DNA from: Mesostigma viride
Lineage: Eukaryota > Streptophyta > Mesostigmatophyceae > Mesostigmatales > Mesostigmataceae
Assembly (NCBI GenBank): GCA_009746045.1
Contig: RPFO01001922.1
Span: 7,501-69,500, forward strand
Direction: 5' to 3'
DNA: 62,000 nt
This document shows, in pieces, positions 51,280 through 61,401 of the stretch. Both the position numbers and the translations under genes were made by a program. The notes beneath the pieces are model-generated. The model did not search any database and was not told the origin of the DNA. It saw only the letters and a program-made list of their open reading frames with translations. Position 1 is the stretch's first letter; each line of letters opens with the position of its first letter.

Positions 51280-52857
51280 TCAGCCTACTAGGGGTAGCTG
51301 AAGGAATGCGTCCTGAAGTGGGACGAATAGGAGCACGCTGAGGGGTACGAGGAGGGCGAGCGTCGGGATGAGGGGGAGCACCCGAAAGGAACTTGGGGCA
51401 CTCACGTTTAAGATGACCTACTTCCTTACAATGATAGCAGGTGATATGAGAGACATCCAGAGCTGAAAGGTCAGTCACACAGATATCTAATTCTTCTACA
51501 TAGGAGTTCTCCTCCTCAGGGGTAAGGCTAATATTATTAATACGGGAACGGGTAGGAAGAGAAGGTGTGGAGAAGAAATCTGCTACTCGTAAAAGATGCT
51601 GGCGCACATGCTTGAGGGGCAGGTCAGTAAAACGGTAGGCAGAGAACTGGCGCTTGACTTCACGCAATAAGGGTCTACTGAGGCCCTGAAGGAAGCGAGC
51701 ACGTACTTCTGCACCCGACAAATCCCTAATTCGTACCATCTGAGCATCAAACTCTTTCATATATTCTTTGAAGGACTTGGTACCCTGCTGCAAGGTGCCA
51801 AAGGATAATCTATCCTGCCAATCTGCATCGGGAGGGACTAAATGGTTCTCTAAACGCTTGAACAATTCTGCTACAGAGTTTGGGTAGGCATGAGAGGCAA
51901 GAGACTCACACTGGATGAGGTTAGCAAGTTCAGGAGTAATGCAGGTAGTAAGATAATGAGGAACTAGTACAGCATCAGAGAGGCGCCACCTATTGTGGTT
52001 CTGCCAGGACTCTGTGTTCTGGGTGAGCAACATAATGAAGGTGAAAAACTGTTGAGGGGTAGACTTGACATCCAGCTTAGGAAGGTTGGCAAAGAGGGGA
52101 AGAGCAGGAGGCTTAGGGGGATTAGAAGAATCAGTTTTTCCCATAGGGCCACTATCTTCCACTGCTACATAAGCGGGATAGAAGGAAGGGATAGGAAAAG
52201 TCTTGGGTAGGGGTCTAGAGGGAGCCACCGTTTCCGGATGGTGCCCATAGGAGAAGGGGACAGTATATTGCTCACGAAGAGAGGAATAGGCAAAATGATC
52301 ATAATTCCTATCATCTAGGGGCATGGTACTGAAATCATTATTAACTTCTAAATCAGCCACACGGGTAGGAACCTGGGCAGCCTCATAGGCCGTCTCAGGG
52401 TAGGACCAGGAAGCAGGTGGGTAAAAGGGAACTGCACTAGGGCGCCCAGAAGGGCCGACAGGGGCCGAGGTACGACCCGTGTTAATAGCAGGCATTGAAG
52501 GCACAGGGTGGGAAGGAGGCCTAGGAGCATTGTTAGTGTGTGAGGACCTGCTGGAGGGGTGAGCCAAGGTTGCAGAAGGGGCAGGGGCCTGGTTCACAAC
52601 GAAAGAAGGTTCCTCACTAAATCTGACTTGGGAAATACGTTGTTCATAGGTAGGTGGGGTAATTGAGGGACGACGGCGACCACCAGCAACAGGAGAAGGA
52701 GGTGAGGTACGCAGAATACCTTGAGGGTGAGATGGTGTACCGTTTCCAAGGAGTCCCGTCGGTTACCACGAGTATTGTTATTGTTAGTGTTATTAGTAGT
52801 AGTATTATTATTATTATTGGTAGGTATAGGCGACATATCTCCACCCACTGGATCCAT
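51110..52857 (-). CDS. gypsy Gag with CCHC zinc knuckle
   Basis: The likely start is [17 protein letters not shown] at 52857, with a frame change near 52740 into the long frame. The capsid-like part includes [22 protein letters not shown] helices, [20 protein letters not shown] and [18 protein letters not shown], as in Ty3/gypsy Gag (Retrotrans_gag). The nucleocapsid knuckle is [14 protein letters not shown] (CX2CX4HX4C). The Asn/Thr-rich N-terminus comes from a trinucleotide run. Confidence 0.9.
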
Positions 52858-52948
52858 CTTTAATTACGTAAAGGAATAGGAATCTAGAAGAAAGCAACAA
52901 AGGAAAAAGGAAAAACCTTGAAGGTCTGCAGCAGGAACAAAATTAAAA

Positions 52949-53341
52949 TCAATCCTTTTTAACAACAGTAATGGATAGGGAACCAAACTCCAAAGTGAGA
53001 GGAGTATCTGAAGCAGATGCAGATGCAGCCCGTTTAGGGGGAGAAGAAGGAGGGGTAGCAAAGACTAGAGCTTCTACTGGAGGGCGACCATGAGGAATAG
53101 GGCGTACATGCAGGCCTAAATCTGTTTGGCTATGATCTATAAGGAACTGCTGAGCTTCTTCAAAGGACATAAATTTCTTATACCTAATTACGTTATATAC
53201 ACGATTCTGAACGATCTTCCTAGCGTCGGACCAAGAAAGGAAAATGGAGGACCATTGAGGCGTAATCACTACGTAATATTTAGCTAGACTATTATCGCTA
53301 GAAGAATGGGAAGGAGCAGTAAAAGATCGCCGTTGGCTCAT
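52949..53341 (-). CDS. gypsy upstream ORF with an RNase H1-type hybrid-binding (viroplasmin-like) domain
   Basis: An intact 130-codon ORF from ATG 53341, the first in the element. Residues 21-70 (AKYYVVITPQWSSIFLSWSD, then YKKFMSFEEAQQFL) fit the pattern YYVVxxG+xxGIFxSWxEC...KKFxxxEEAxxFL of the RNase H1 hybrid-binding domain. That domain binds RNA-DNA hybrids or dsRNA. The second half is Pro/Ala/Ser-rich and ends FGSLSITVVKKD. Such an ORF ahead of gag is unusual for Ty3/gypsy. A role at the RNA-DNA hybrid stage of reverse transcription is inferred. Confidence 0.75.
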   Translation of the reverse strand: MSQRRSFTAPSHSSSDNSLAKYYVVITPQWSSIFLSWSDARKIVQNRVYNVIRYKKFMSFEEAQQFLIDHSQTDLGLHVRPIPHGRPPVEALVFATPPSSPPKRAASASASDTPLTLEFGSLSITVVKKD

Positions 53342-53868
53342 GGTAACGCACCTGGTAGGTCTTGAGCAGTCAAATGAGGAGAACGAGGAGAAGGCGACTT
53401 ATCTCGGGTGTCTGAAACCGAACCAGATTGACGACGCACGTAGGGACGATGTTTCCAGCGCCAGGTGGTCGTAAGTATCCGGTTTCAAGAATTCTGCGTC
53501 CGGCGAAGGGTCGTCTAAATACAAAGCAGGCAAGATGCAGAAAAAGGGTAATCTACGAGACGCTAGCCGTCTCTCTATCGTCGAACCAAAACCAGCAACT
53601 GTCTACGGCAGTAAACCATCTTTCTAAGGAAACAAGACGAGGAACAGGAGCTATATACGAAAGGATTTTCCGCTTCGAGCAGGTCTAACGTCTAGGCAGG
53701 GCGTGTCCTGAATCAGGCAGCACTATCCTCCTAGCTTGACGGCGACCCGCCCATTACCTGTCAAGTAGGTGTCGTCTTCTTTTTCCCAGCCGCGGAAGGG
53801 TTGATTCAATGACGTATGTTGCAAAGGATCGTCGTCTCGCTCTCTATCTAAACTACCTCCGAGTCCAT
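53342..53868 (-). other. gypsy 5' leader
   Basis: Lies between the 5' LTR and the first ORF. It starts with a candidate primer-binding site (TGGACTCGGAGG, 53867-53856, minus). No clear ORF of its own; one frame reads through from the LTR (RGRGGGRGLRR) to 53723. Confidence 0.5.
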
Positions 53869-54439
53869 TGTTACGCCGCAAGCCTCGGCCACCACCTCTA
53901 CCTCTACCTGTCCTGATACTACCTAAACTAGTGAGGCTGCTTCTATTTACACCCCTAGCGAAAGACGACCGAGACGAACCAGATCTCAATGCATTTACAT
54001 ATGTACTACTGTAATACGCCATAGGCCATTTAATCAAACCCGTTTACTCCAGGAAAAGAGGAAGGAAACACAACTAAACTGCCGTGACCCAAGCTAATAT
54101 GTGTTAATTCATTTAACACACGCCGAGTGACCACACAAGGAGTGGAACGTGCATAAATGGTCACCAACGGTCCAACAGGCTCGGGCCGACCTGGCCCTCG
54201 CCTGCAGAAACACAGAAACACAAGCAGGTGCACAGATGCACGCCTGTCCACTACATTCTACAAAAGGATAAGGACCACTAATATAGTACGCGGCGCGGCG
54301 CCCAAAGGCACCCACTATACCACAGTACTGTTACGGGGACAATCATGTCCAAACTAGAACTGCACGTAACCTAGGAACAACCGAGGCCAAGGACCTAATT
54401 TACGTCCGTAACTACAACGAATTGTTACGCGACGTAACA
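53869..54439 (-). repeat. gypsy 5' LTR
   Basis: 571 bp, TG...CA, same as 38069-38639 apart from about four bases. Followed by GCGGG at 54440. Confidence 0.94.
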
Positions 54440-54444
54440 GCGGG

Positions 54445-54960
54445 GGACACATGTGTGGAAGGTGGAGGGGCAGGGGTGACGCTGGGGGGATAGGGGCGAT
54501 ATGGGTGGAGATTGTGCTTCAGACGCCAGGCACGGATGATCGAACATAAGAGGGCGGCCGGGGCAGGGGGGAGGCGGGCGGCGGCAAGACCGAGCTTTGA
54601 AGCTCTTGCCTTCAACGCAAAAACCGTGGGGGAGAAATGCATGTCACAGTAACATTCGTTTCCAAAAAGTTTCCCGATGCCCTGCGGCCGGCTTGGCGAA
54701 AAGCTGCTCCGGTAAAGGTGCCGGGGACATGTTCCAAGGGTACGGCCCGCCAATCCCACCACGTGCATCCGTATTGGGCCATGGCGCCATGTAGGGGGGT
54801 GTCGTCGTTGGCGGTAGGGCGGCCAATATGAAGGCGGCGTGCCGCTCAGACATGTTCCTGGAACGCGTCAAGGCACCCCGTTGCGTCTGGCCAACGTAGA
54901 TACGTTAAGGGCCACCTGCGGTTGTAAATGGCATAAATGATGCGACGGGTACTTTCGGGG
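54445..54960 (-). pseudogene. Penelope-like element, GIY-YIG endonuclease part (upstream of RT)
   Basis: IIYAIYN (GIY-like, 54943-54919) and, one base out of frame, IYVGQTQRGALTRSRN (YIG-like, from about 54900) have the usual spacing of a GIY-YIG nuclease, followed by MSERHAAFIL. On the minus strand this precedes the RT at 38063-36510 once the gypsy element is removed. An N-terminal nuclease is the arrangement of the Chlamys/Naiad group of Penelope-like elements; canonical members have it at the C-terminus. Confidence 0.72.
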
Positions 54961-55119
54961 TGTGGGCCGGAACCTTGCATCATTGGATACACCCGCGTTG
55001 GTACAACTAGGGTGTGTCCTAGCAAACGATGTTCCGCCGATTAGTCGAGAGCCAGATTGTGGGAGACGACAACAAGGTACTCAGCGCAGTAGGGAAGGTT
55101 AATTGCCTCATATAATTAA

Positions 55120-56420
55120 TGAATTAATTAGACTCGTGCTCCCGTTCAATGGGCCGGGGAGTCACGGAGCATTATAACCCCGATGGATGGATGGATGGAT
55201 GGATGGATGGATGGATGGATGGATGGATGGATGGATGGATGGATGGATGGATGGATGGATGGATGGATGGATGGATGGATGGATGGATGGATGGATGGAT
55301 GGATGGATGGATGGATGGATGGATGGATGGATGGATGGATGGATGGATGGATGGATGGATGGATGGATGGATGGATCATTGGATGGATGGATGGATGGAT
55401 GGATGGATGGATGGATGGATGGATGGATGGATGGATGGATGGATGGATGGATGGATGGATGGATGGATGGATGGATGGATGGATGGATGGATGGATGGAT
55501 GGATGGATGGATGGATGGATGGATGGATGGATGGATGGATGGATGGATGGATGGATGGATGGATGGATGGATGGATGGATGGATGGATGGATGGATGGAT
55601 GGATGGATGGATGGATGGATGGATGGATGGATGGATGGATGGATGGATGGATGGATGGATGGATGGATGGATGGATGGATGGATGGATGGATGGATGGAT
55701 GGATGGATGGATGGATGGATGGATGGATGGATGGATGGATGGATGGATGGATGGATGGATGGATGGATGGATGGATGGATGGATGGATGGATGGATGGAT
55801 GGATGGATGGATGGATGGATGGATGGATGGATGGATGGATGGATGGATGGATGGATGGATGGATGGATGGATGGATGGATGGATGGATGGATGGATGGAT
55901 GGATGGATGGATGGATGGATGGATGGATGGATGGATGGATGGATGGATGGATGGATGGATGGATGGATGGATGGATGGATGGATGGATGGATGGATGGAT
56001 GGATGGATGGATGGATGGATGGATGGATGGATGGATGGATGGATGGATGGATGGATGGATGGATGGATGGATGGATGGATGGATGGATGGATGGATGGAT
56101 GGATGGATGGATGGATGGATGGATGGATGGATGGATGGATGGATGGATGGATGGATGGATGGATGGATGGATGGATGGATGGATGGATGGATGGATGGAT
56201 GGATGGATGGATGGATGGATGGATGGATGGATGGATGGATGGATGGATGGATGGATCGATGGATGGATGGATGGATGGGTGCAAACAGTCCTAACGGTCT
56301 AATCTATCTACAATGTTCAGCTACCTACAACATCTATCTAAAGCTATCAACATCAACTCTACCCTAGCTAGCTAGGGGATCCGTCTGGCGTGCCTCCCGC
56401 GGGTTTGCACACGTGGGCGC
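55120..56420 (-). mobile_element. LINE 3' end carrying the expanded (CATC)n tail
   Basis: 56278-56420 matches the ORF2-end/3' UTR part of the LINE at 18296-18460 (TCTATCTACA, GCGTGCCTCCCGCGGG, CACACGTGGGCGCTTGCC). 55120-55182 matches its downstream side (GACTCGTGCTCCCGTT, GGGGAGTCACGGAGCATT). ORF2 itself is almost absent. Confidence 0.85.
55183..56277. repeat. (GATG)n tract, about 273 units
   Basis: Nearly pure over 1.1 kb, with single variants near 55376 (GATCATTG) and 56256 (GATCGATG). Its flanks (CACGGAGCATTATAACCCC and GGGTGCAAACAGTCC) are those of the LINE end at 18270-18310, where there are only four units. The Met-Asp-Gly-Trp and Ile-His-Pro-Ser frames are repeat translations. Confidence 0.97.
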
Positions 56421-56639
56421 TTGCCTCATAAGGGACACCTTCGTTGACCAGTACAACCGCTTGGTGTGGCTGAGCAGAAGAGGTGCCGCCAAGTCTCCAA
56501 GCAGCAGATGTTGTGAGATGCTAGGTCGGATGCATAGCTTGCGCAGAGACAGAGGTCCGACTGGGCGGCGATGCATGCGGCCGCGCGGACGCTCGTGGCT
56601 GATCGGTGATCGCACGTAGGCGCCTGCGGGGGGAGCTAG

Positions 56640-57475
56640 GGCGGCCCGGTGGGGGGGCAAGGTCCGGGAGGGCAAGGCGTATTGATGTCGTATGGCGGAG
56701 CCGTTCCGCGACCGCTTCAAGCTGTTGGGGAGCTGGCTTCCTGACACCGCCGACGATGTGGACACCCGCATCGGCCTTGCCTGGGCCAAGCTCCGTTCGC
56801 TCACACCCTACTGGCGCTCGAAGGGCCTTAATTAACGGGCACCGCAAGCGCATGCTCTTCAAGGTCCTCGCGATCGTCCTCACGGTGCTCACGTATGGCG
56901 CCGAGGCGTGGACCCTCCCACCCAAACTGGCAGCTCGGCTCGACGGCACAGTTTACAGGATGCTCCGGCAGGTCCTTAATGTAGGTTTTTCCGAGCGTCC
57001 GTCATCAGAGTCTTTGTATCATGGCATGCCTCGTGTTTCGGACGAGATTAGGCAGCGTAGGATAGCATTTGTAGGACACCTTGCACGCACCAGCCAGGTC
57101 GACACCACCCTCGGTCTGGCCGGCCCCCAGCGGCTTGGACAGCCAGGGCGTCACATTCTGACCTGGCCTGGCCCCAAGGACATTCCCAAAAGGGTAGGGA
57201 AACCTGTCACGAACTACGTTCAGATGTTGCTGGACGACCTAGTGGTCCCAGCCCAGTTTGAGCACCGCATCCACTCTCTCTCCCGTCTTTGGACTGCCAT
57301 GCAGGACAAGACGCGGTGGAAGAAGATCGTCAAGGCGCACACGCCCGACCCTGTGGGCAAGCCACCTCCCCCCAAGCGGAGGAGGCGTTTTGATGAGTAG
57401 TGCAGATAGGATTTTCTAGATAGAGTTAGTAGGATAGTTCGATCACGCGGCTTCCTCCACCCCATCCATCATGAA
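56640..57475 (+). pseudogene. 5'-truncated L1-like LINE, ORF2 C-terminus
   Basis: Open for 264 codons (56606-57400), though the first 30 or so residues lie outside the LINE similarity. It includes DRFKLLGSWLP (in another frame at first), TVLTYGAEAWTLPPKLAARL, DGTVYRMLRQVLNVGFSE, MPRVSDEIRQRRIAFVGHLA, MLLDDLVVPAQFEHRIHSLS and PPPPKRRRRFDE with stop 57398-57400. The tail is CCCATCCATC at 57464-57473. It is the best-kept ORF2 C-terminus in the window, but RT and endonuclease are missing. Confidence 0.88.
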
Positions 57476-57535
57476 ATATGTGCTACATGACCCCCCCACG
57501 GAGGCATGTTATAATTTAATATAATTTTAATTTTA
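57476..57535. repeat. LINE-end stem-loop motif
   Basis: TATGTGCTACATGACCCCCC, then CACGGAGGCATGTTATAA and an AT-rich stretch. Confidence 0.65.
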
Positions 57536-58066
57536 ATGGCGGAGTATGTCACATGTAGGCGGGTGAAGGAAGACGTGGCGGACCGGGCCGGTGCCGTGGT
57601 GGGGGAAGCCGTTGTCGAGGTGGAGTCTCACAGGGGTTAGGGGTTGGTCGCGCGTGTGGGGTGTGGAAGGGTCAGTTACAAGGGGGTGGTTTCTGGGGGA
57701 TGGGGTTGGTCGGTGCCAGCTTGGTGGGGTAGGGGACTGGTGGGCAATGCACATTTGGTGAGTCGGTGCATATGCATGGCCAGCATGGGGGGATATGGGT
57801 TCGTTAGGGACGGGGTGGGTGGTGGTGGTCAGGGCGGATGATGCCAAGTTATAGGGATGTGGGCTACTCGTGTGTAGTTGGTGGTCACGGACATACGGGT
57901 AGTAGGCGGGGCCGGGGCACATGCATGTTGGGAAGGGGTCGGTGTGGGTGCTGGACATTGGGAGTGCTCGGTGGTGGGACGCAAGGGGACCGCATGGGCG
58001 TACGTGTATACATATATAGGCAGGGAGCAGAGCTAGAAAAGTAAGACAGTGTATAATAAGCTTCAA
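57533..58066 (-). other. Open frame of doubtful coding value
   Basis: 177 residues, beginning with a hydrophobic stretch (MKLIIHCLTFLALLPAYICI) and then His/Pro/Thr-rich. The composition comes from a CA-rich strand, and the end runs into a LINE-end sequence. I see no family signature, so I do not call a gene. Confidence 0.2.
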
Positions 58067-58600
58067 ATGCGTCGCAACATTAACAGAATTGGGGACCCGG
58101 CCCTATACCACATCCACCACTCAGAGCATGCAACAACCAACATCAACGTCAACAACTACTACCAACACTAATATGAGCATGAGCAAGATGGGACGCCAAT
58201 TCAACTGGAGACCCCCGGCCCAATGCAATTTCGGGGGTTCCTAGCCCTAGGTAGCTGGCGCCGTCCACTTAACTTGTTTGGGGTCGTACAAGTCGTCTGG
58301 TGTGGCAACTGAAGGGTTCGTGGCAGGCATGGTGGCACACAGTGAGACGGTAAGCGGAGATGACCTTGACTGCCAAGGTTCAGCTAGCCGGCGTGGCGCC
58401 GGGACTGGGGCCGGTGGCGGCAGGAGTGCGGCGCACATGCAGATCAGCGGCGGGAGTGGGAATGTGGCTGGACGTTGTGAATACTGTGTGCTCCCCACTA
58501 GACACTCCCGGCCAGTTAGGCTCGAAACACACGCCCTGATCAAGCATGCTGTTTCCGGCCCCACCGTCTAGGTCATCTCGTCGCTCTACACGTAATTAAT
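58067..58600. other. Gene-free, with a partial dispersed repeat
   Basis: 58500-58580 on the minus strand (GACCTAGACGGTGGGGCCGG, then TTTCGAGCCTAACTGGCC) matches the second half of the repeat at 35595-36300. A frame ending DDLYDPKQVKWTAPAT at 58247 has no recognised relative. Confidence 0.5.
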
Positions 58601-60480
58601 TAATTAATTAATTAATTATCAACATCACTTCGTTGGGAGTAGATGTAGCACATAGCCCTGAGAAGGGGCATATGGCTTTTAATACATTCTAGGCTACTTC
58701 ATGCAAGGGTGGGAATGTAAGCTACCCCTGCTCTAGGTGCACCAAGGCACCTGCACCCTCATGGTCTATCACGCTATGCCCGGGTAAGGGGGGGAGCATG
58801 CCTGTGAGGGAGGAAGATCATCATGGCGATCGATACAAGAGCTAGGACATGGCTTCTCGACAGAGAGCATCTCTCTGCATGGCATAGCATGGCTAAATTC
58901 TTAATGCAACATCCATGGGGGTCCCATTATAGACAAAGCATGGCTAAATGTTGAAGGCATCATCCATGGGGGCCATTATGGGCGCACATGCGCGTGGGCC
59001 ACATGCTAGGCTAAGCCTTACTAATCTACACTACTGGTATATATATTCCTAGTCTGAGGTGGCAGGAGGGGGCTGCCAGGGCTTGTGGTCAACGTGGATG
59101 ACCGCCCCCCTCCAGTATACCGGCTTCCCCCTTGCGCTCTGCCGGAGCTGAAGGTAGGTCGGCCATAGCTCGCGTCGCCGTTGTTGCTGGGCCAGGGTCA
59201 AGTCGTCGTCCAACGTGAAGCGAGTCTCCGAGAGCTTCTTGCGGCATTTAAGGAACGCCAGCTTGTCCGCCATGTACTTAAAGGTGAGGAGCACGGGTGC
59301 CGGGCCAGCCTTCCCCCGCGCGCGGGGGAGGCGGACAGCCGACATGTCCAGCTCACCAGTGAGTAACATGGGGCCCGGGCAAGAATGGCGCGCTGAAATG
59401 CCTCAAGAAGGCTCGTGGAGGTCTCACCTGCCTGCTGGTCGAAGTGCTTGACGATGACATTGTGGCTGCGCCGCGCGATGTCGGCTTCCTCGCGAAGGTC
59501 GAGGGCTTGTTGCTTGAGTTGTGCCGAGATGGTGGAGGTGGTGGAGGTGGTGTGCTGCTTAAGCAAGTCCGCCCAGGTGGAGGGAGCATCGCCGGCCGGG
59601 CCAGCAGGCGCCGGCCGGCTGGGCGGCGATGTCCTTCACCGCCTGGGCGGTGAGGCCGGCGGTGTCATGCAAGCTCTCAAGGGCGTTGGCGGTGGCTTGA
59701 AGGCGGTGGTCGATGTCGAGGAGCTGGGCTTTGATGTCGGCAGTGGAGGCGGAAATGGCAGTGGAGGTGGAGGCGGCGGCGGTGGAAATGTGAGGAAGTT
59801 CAGCAGTCAGCGTGCCACCCATTGCTGCGACGTCGGCAGCAAGGGGGGTCACGTGCTGCTGAAAGGCTTCCATGAGGATGGAACGGAGGGTGGGGGCGGA
59901 GATGGATGGAGCCCAGATCTCGCCGTCAGAGCGCTGGAGAAGGGAGTTGAGGATGGCGTGCTGGAGAACGGGGCGGGGGGAGCCGAAAACCATGCTGACG
60001 TTGTGCCAGCGACGGCCGTCGGTGACGAGGAGGCGTCCGGTGGCGTGGAGATGGATGCACAGGTCGTAAAGCGAGGCGAAGTCCCCGTAGAAGAGGCAGT
60101 CCAGGGCCTCGGACGGAGACATGTTGGTCCAGTCGTGATCATCGACCTGGAAAGATTTGAGCCGAAAGCGCGGTTCCGAGGGGCGTGAAGACCCTCCTGG
60201 TTTGTCGGTTGAGCGGGCGCGTTTAGGGTCGGGCGATGCCGATGGCGAAGCAGTGAGGCCGGGAGGTTGCTGGGTGACCACCAGTGCACGACTAGTGTCA
60301 CCGCTGCCTGCCGGATCTGGCGAGGCGGCAGCCTCAGCTGCCGCATTGTCAAAGGCGAGCGCATCCGCCAAACTGCGTTGCGTCGACAGGCGTTTGCTCG
60401 TCATATATTGCGTTTTAGATTCGGAAAATTATATCAGCATGTGCGTCTTAGAAAGACGAAGCGATAGTGATATTCACGAC
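58600..60480 (-). mobile_element. ORF1-only (HAL1-like) L1-type LINE, near full length
   Basis: A complete ORF1 starting at 60404 is followed by a 3' UTR of about 430 bp and the LINE-end hairpin (58619-58655), without ORF2. The 3' UTR shares long stretches with 16270-16490 (CTGAGAAGGGGCATATGGCT, TTCATGCAAGGGTGGGAATG). An (AATT)n run lies at the 3' end (58593-58620). Confidence 0.82.
59049..60404 (-). pseudogene. L1-type ORF1p, full length with two frameshifts
   Basis: MTSKRLSTQRSLADALAFDN begins the N-terminus. A helical, coiled-coil-like middle (PLAADVAAMGGTLTAELPHI, LLDIDHRLQATANALESLHD) follows, then DMLKQHTTSTT in a second frame (change near 59600), LLEAFQRAILARAP, and in a third frame (change near 59375) an RRM-like strand (GPAPVLLTFKYMADKLAFLK) and the CTD (DDDLTLAQQQRRRELWPTYL, KPVYWRGAVIHVDHKPW), stop 59049. 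About 450 residues in total. Predicted RNA-binding chaperone of an L1-type element. Confidence 0.85.
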
Positions 60481-60526
60481 TAAATTCGGTGCTCAAACGT
60501 GAAAGTTATGAGCTCCGACAGCCATG

Positions 60527-60735
60527 GCTACCTCGTGGCTCGTGGCTATACATTCATATCTATACACGTAGGCCAGCCATAATTTCAATGCACACGGCTA
60601 CACATTAATTTCCATCACCATTCATCTTCATCATCCTGAACGACTCGAACACGCGGATAAGATAACGGCAGGCTCGAGCTACCATGGTCCGGATTCTCCC
60701 GATTTCTGGCCTGCGATGGTTGTCTCCTTGACATT
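60527..60735 (-). repeat. Dispersed core repeat, long copy
   Basis: CTCGAGCTACCATGGTCCGG, then TCTCCCGATTTCTGGCCTGC, then TTGTCTCCTTGACATT. It matches the first half of the unit at 35938. Confidence 0.8.
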
Positions 60736-61111
60736 CACTCCGGATTGTTCTGTGACTCAGTACATAGCCCGTGGCGCCTGGCCGCCGTGGAGGAGACGTG
60801 CCTTGCTGCGAATTAGGACGTGATATTACATCATTGTGCCGAAAATGATGCCAACAGTAAACTACTACAGCGCGTGGTGAAAGCTGCAACGTGATGGCCT
60901 GGGAACGCGATACTTAGGCAGGTCGCGTGAAGTTGGCGGGGTCCACTGGGTGACGGAAAGCGCCAACGTCATGCATTATAGTGCATCTCCATCGGGCCCG
61001 GCCAGTCGGACATGATCGCTGAGCCGCCATAGGCCGGGAAGCCAATTAGTGTCGGCTGCGTTGCCGGTGGGCTCATACAGACTATGCTGAAGTGACCCCG
61101 GAGAGCTCCCA
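60736..61111. other. Gene-free, nothing recognised
   Basis: Unique-looking sequence without supported ORF or repeat. Confidence 0.35.
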
Positions 61112-61113
61112 TA

Positions 61114-61399
61114 CACGCCCCCCCACACACGTTTAGATCGGGGTCCGGCCGACCCAAGGCTGCGATCTTAAACCTAAAATCAAATCCAGGGCTGACAATC
61201 TTAAAGTTGATAGCGGTAGGATCTTAAACCTGATGCGATATATAATATCGCATACCACTGGCTAGCCGGCCATTTGTACCTACTTTTAAGATCTTTTGCC
61301 CAAAACCAGCCATGAGCCCTGCGATCTTAAACCTGAAATTCCAAAATCTAGGGTCTCAAGATCTGAAACCTGGGAATCTTAAACGTGTGTGTGGGGGTG
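61114..61399. mobile_element. MITE, 286 bp, TA target duplication
   Basis: The ends CACGCCCCCCCACACACGTT and AACGTGTGTGTGGGGGTG are imperfect inverted repeats of about 26 bp, with TA at 61112-61113 and 61400-61401. The inside carries at least four copies of GATCTTAAACCTGA. No coding capacity. Confidence 0.75.
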
Positions 61400-61401
61400 T
61401 A

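Larger units (their letters stand above)
38069..54439 (-). mobile_element. Ty3/gypsy LTR retrotransposon, 16.4 kb with nested insertions
   Basis: Both LTRs are 571 bp, start TG, end CA, differ at about four positions and are flanked by GCGGG. The minus-strand order is HBD-like ORF, gag with zinc knuckle, protease, RT, RNase H, integrase, then an extra long ORF. Integrase after RNase H places it in Ty3/gypsy. Removing the TRIM (38760-40765) and the two DNA transposons (44536-46238, 48290-50009) leaves about 11 kb. A PPT-like GTGGGGGGGGAGG precedes the 3' LTR, and TGGACTCGGAGG one base after the 5' LTR is a candidate primer-binding site. High LTR identity means recent insertion, yet several frameshifts exist. 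Confidence 0.94.

Noticed and set aside
55149-56367. Long Met-Asp-Gly-Trp and Ile-His-Pro-Ser repeat proteins
   Set aside because: Frames of a pure tetranucleotide tract in all readings; no start context, no flanking coding sequence.
57533-58066. Secreted His/Pro-rich protein
   Set aside because: Hydrophobic start is attractive, but composition follows a CA-rich strand and the end lies in a LINE-associated sequence.
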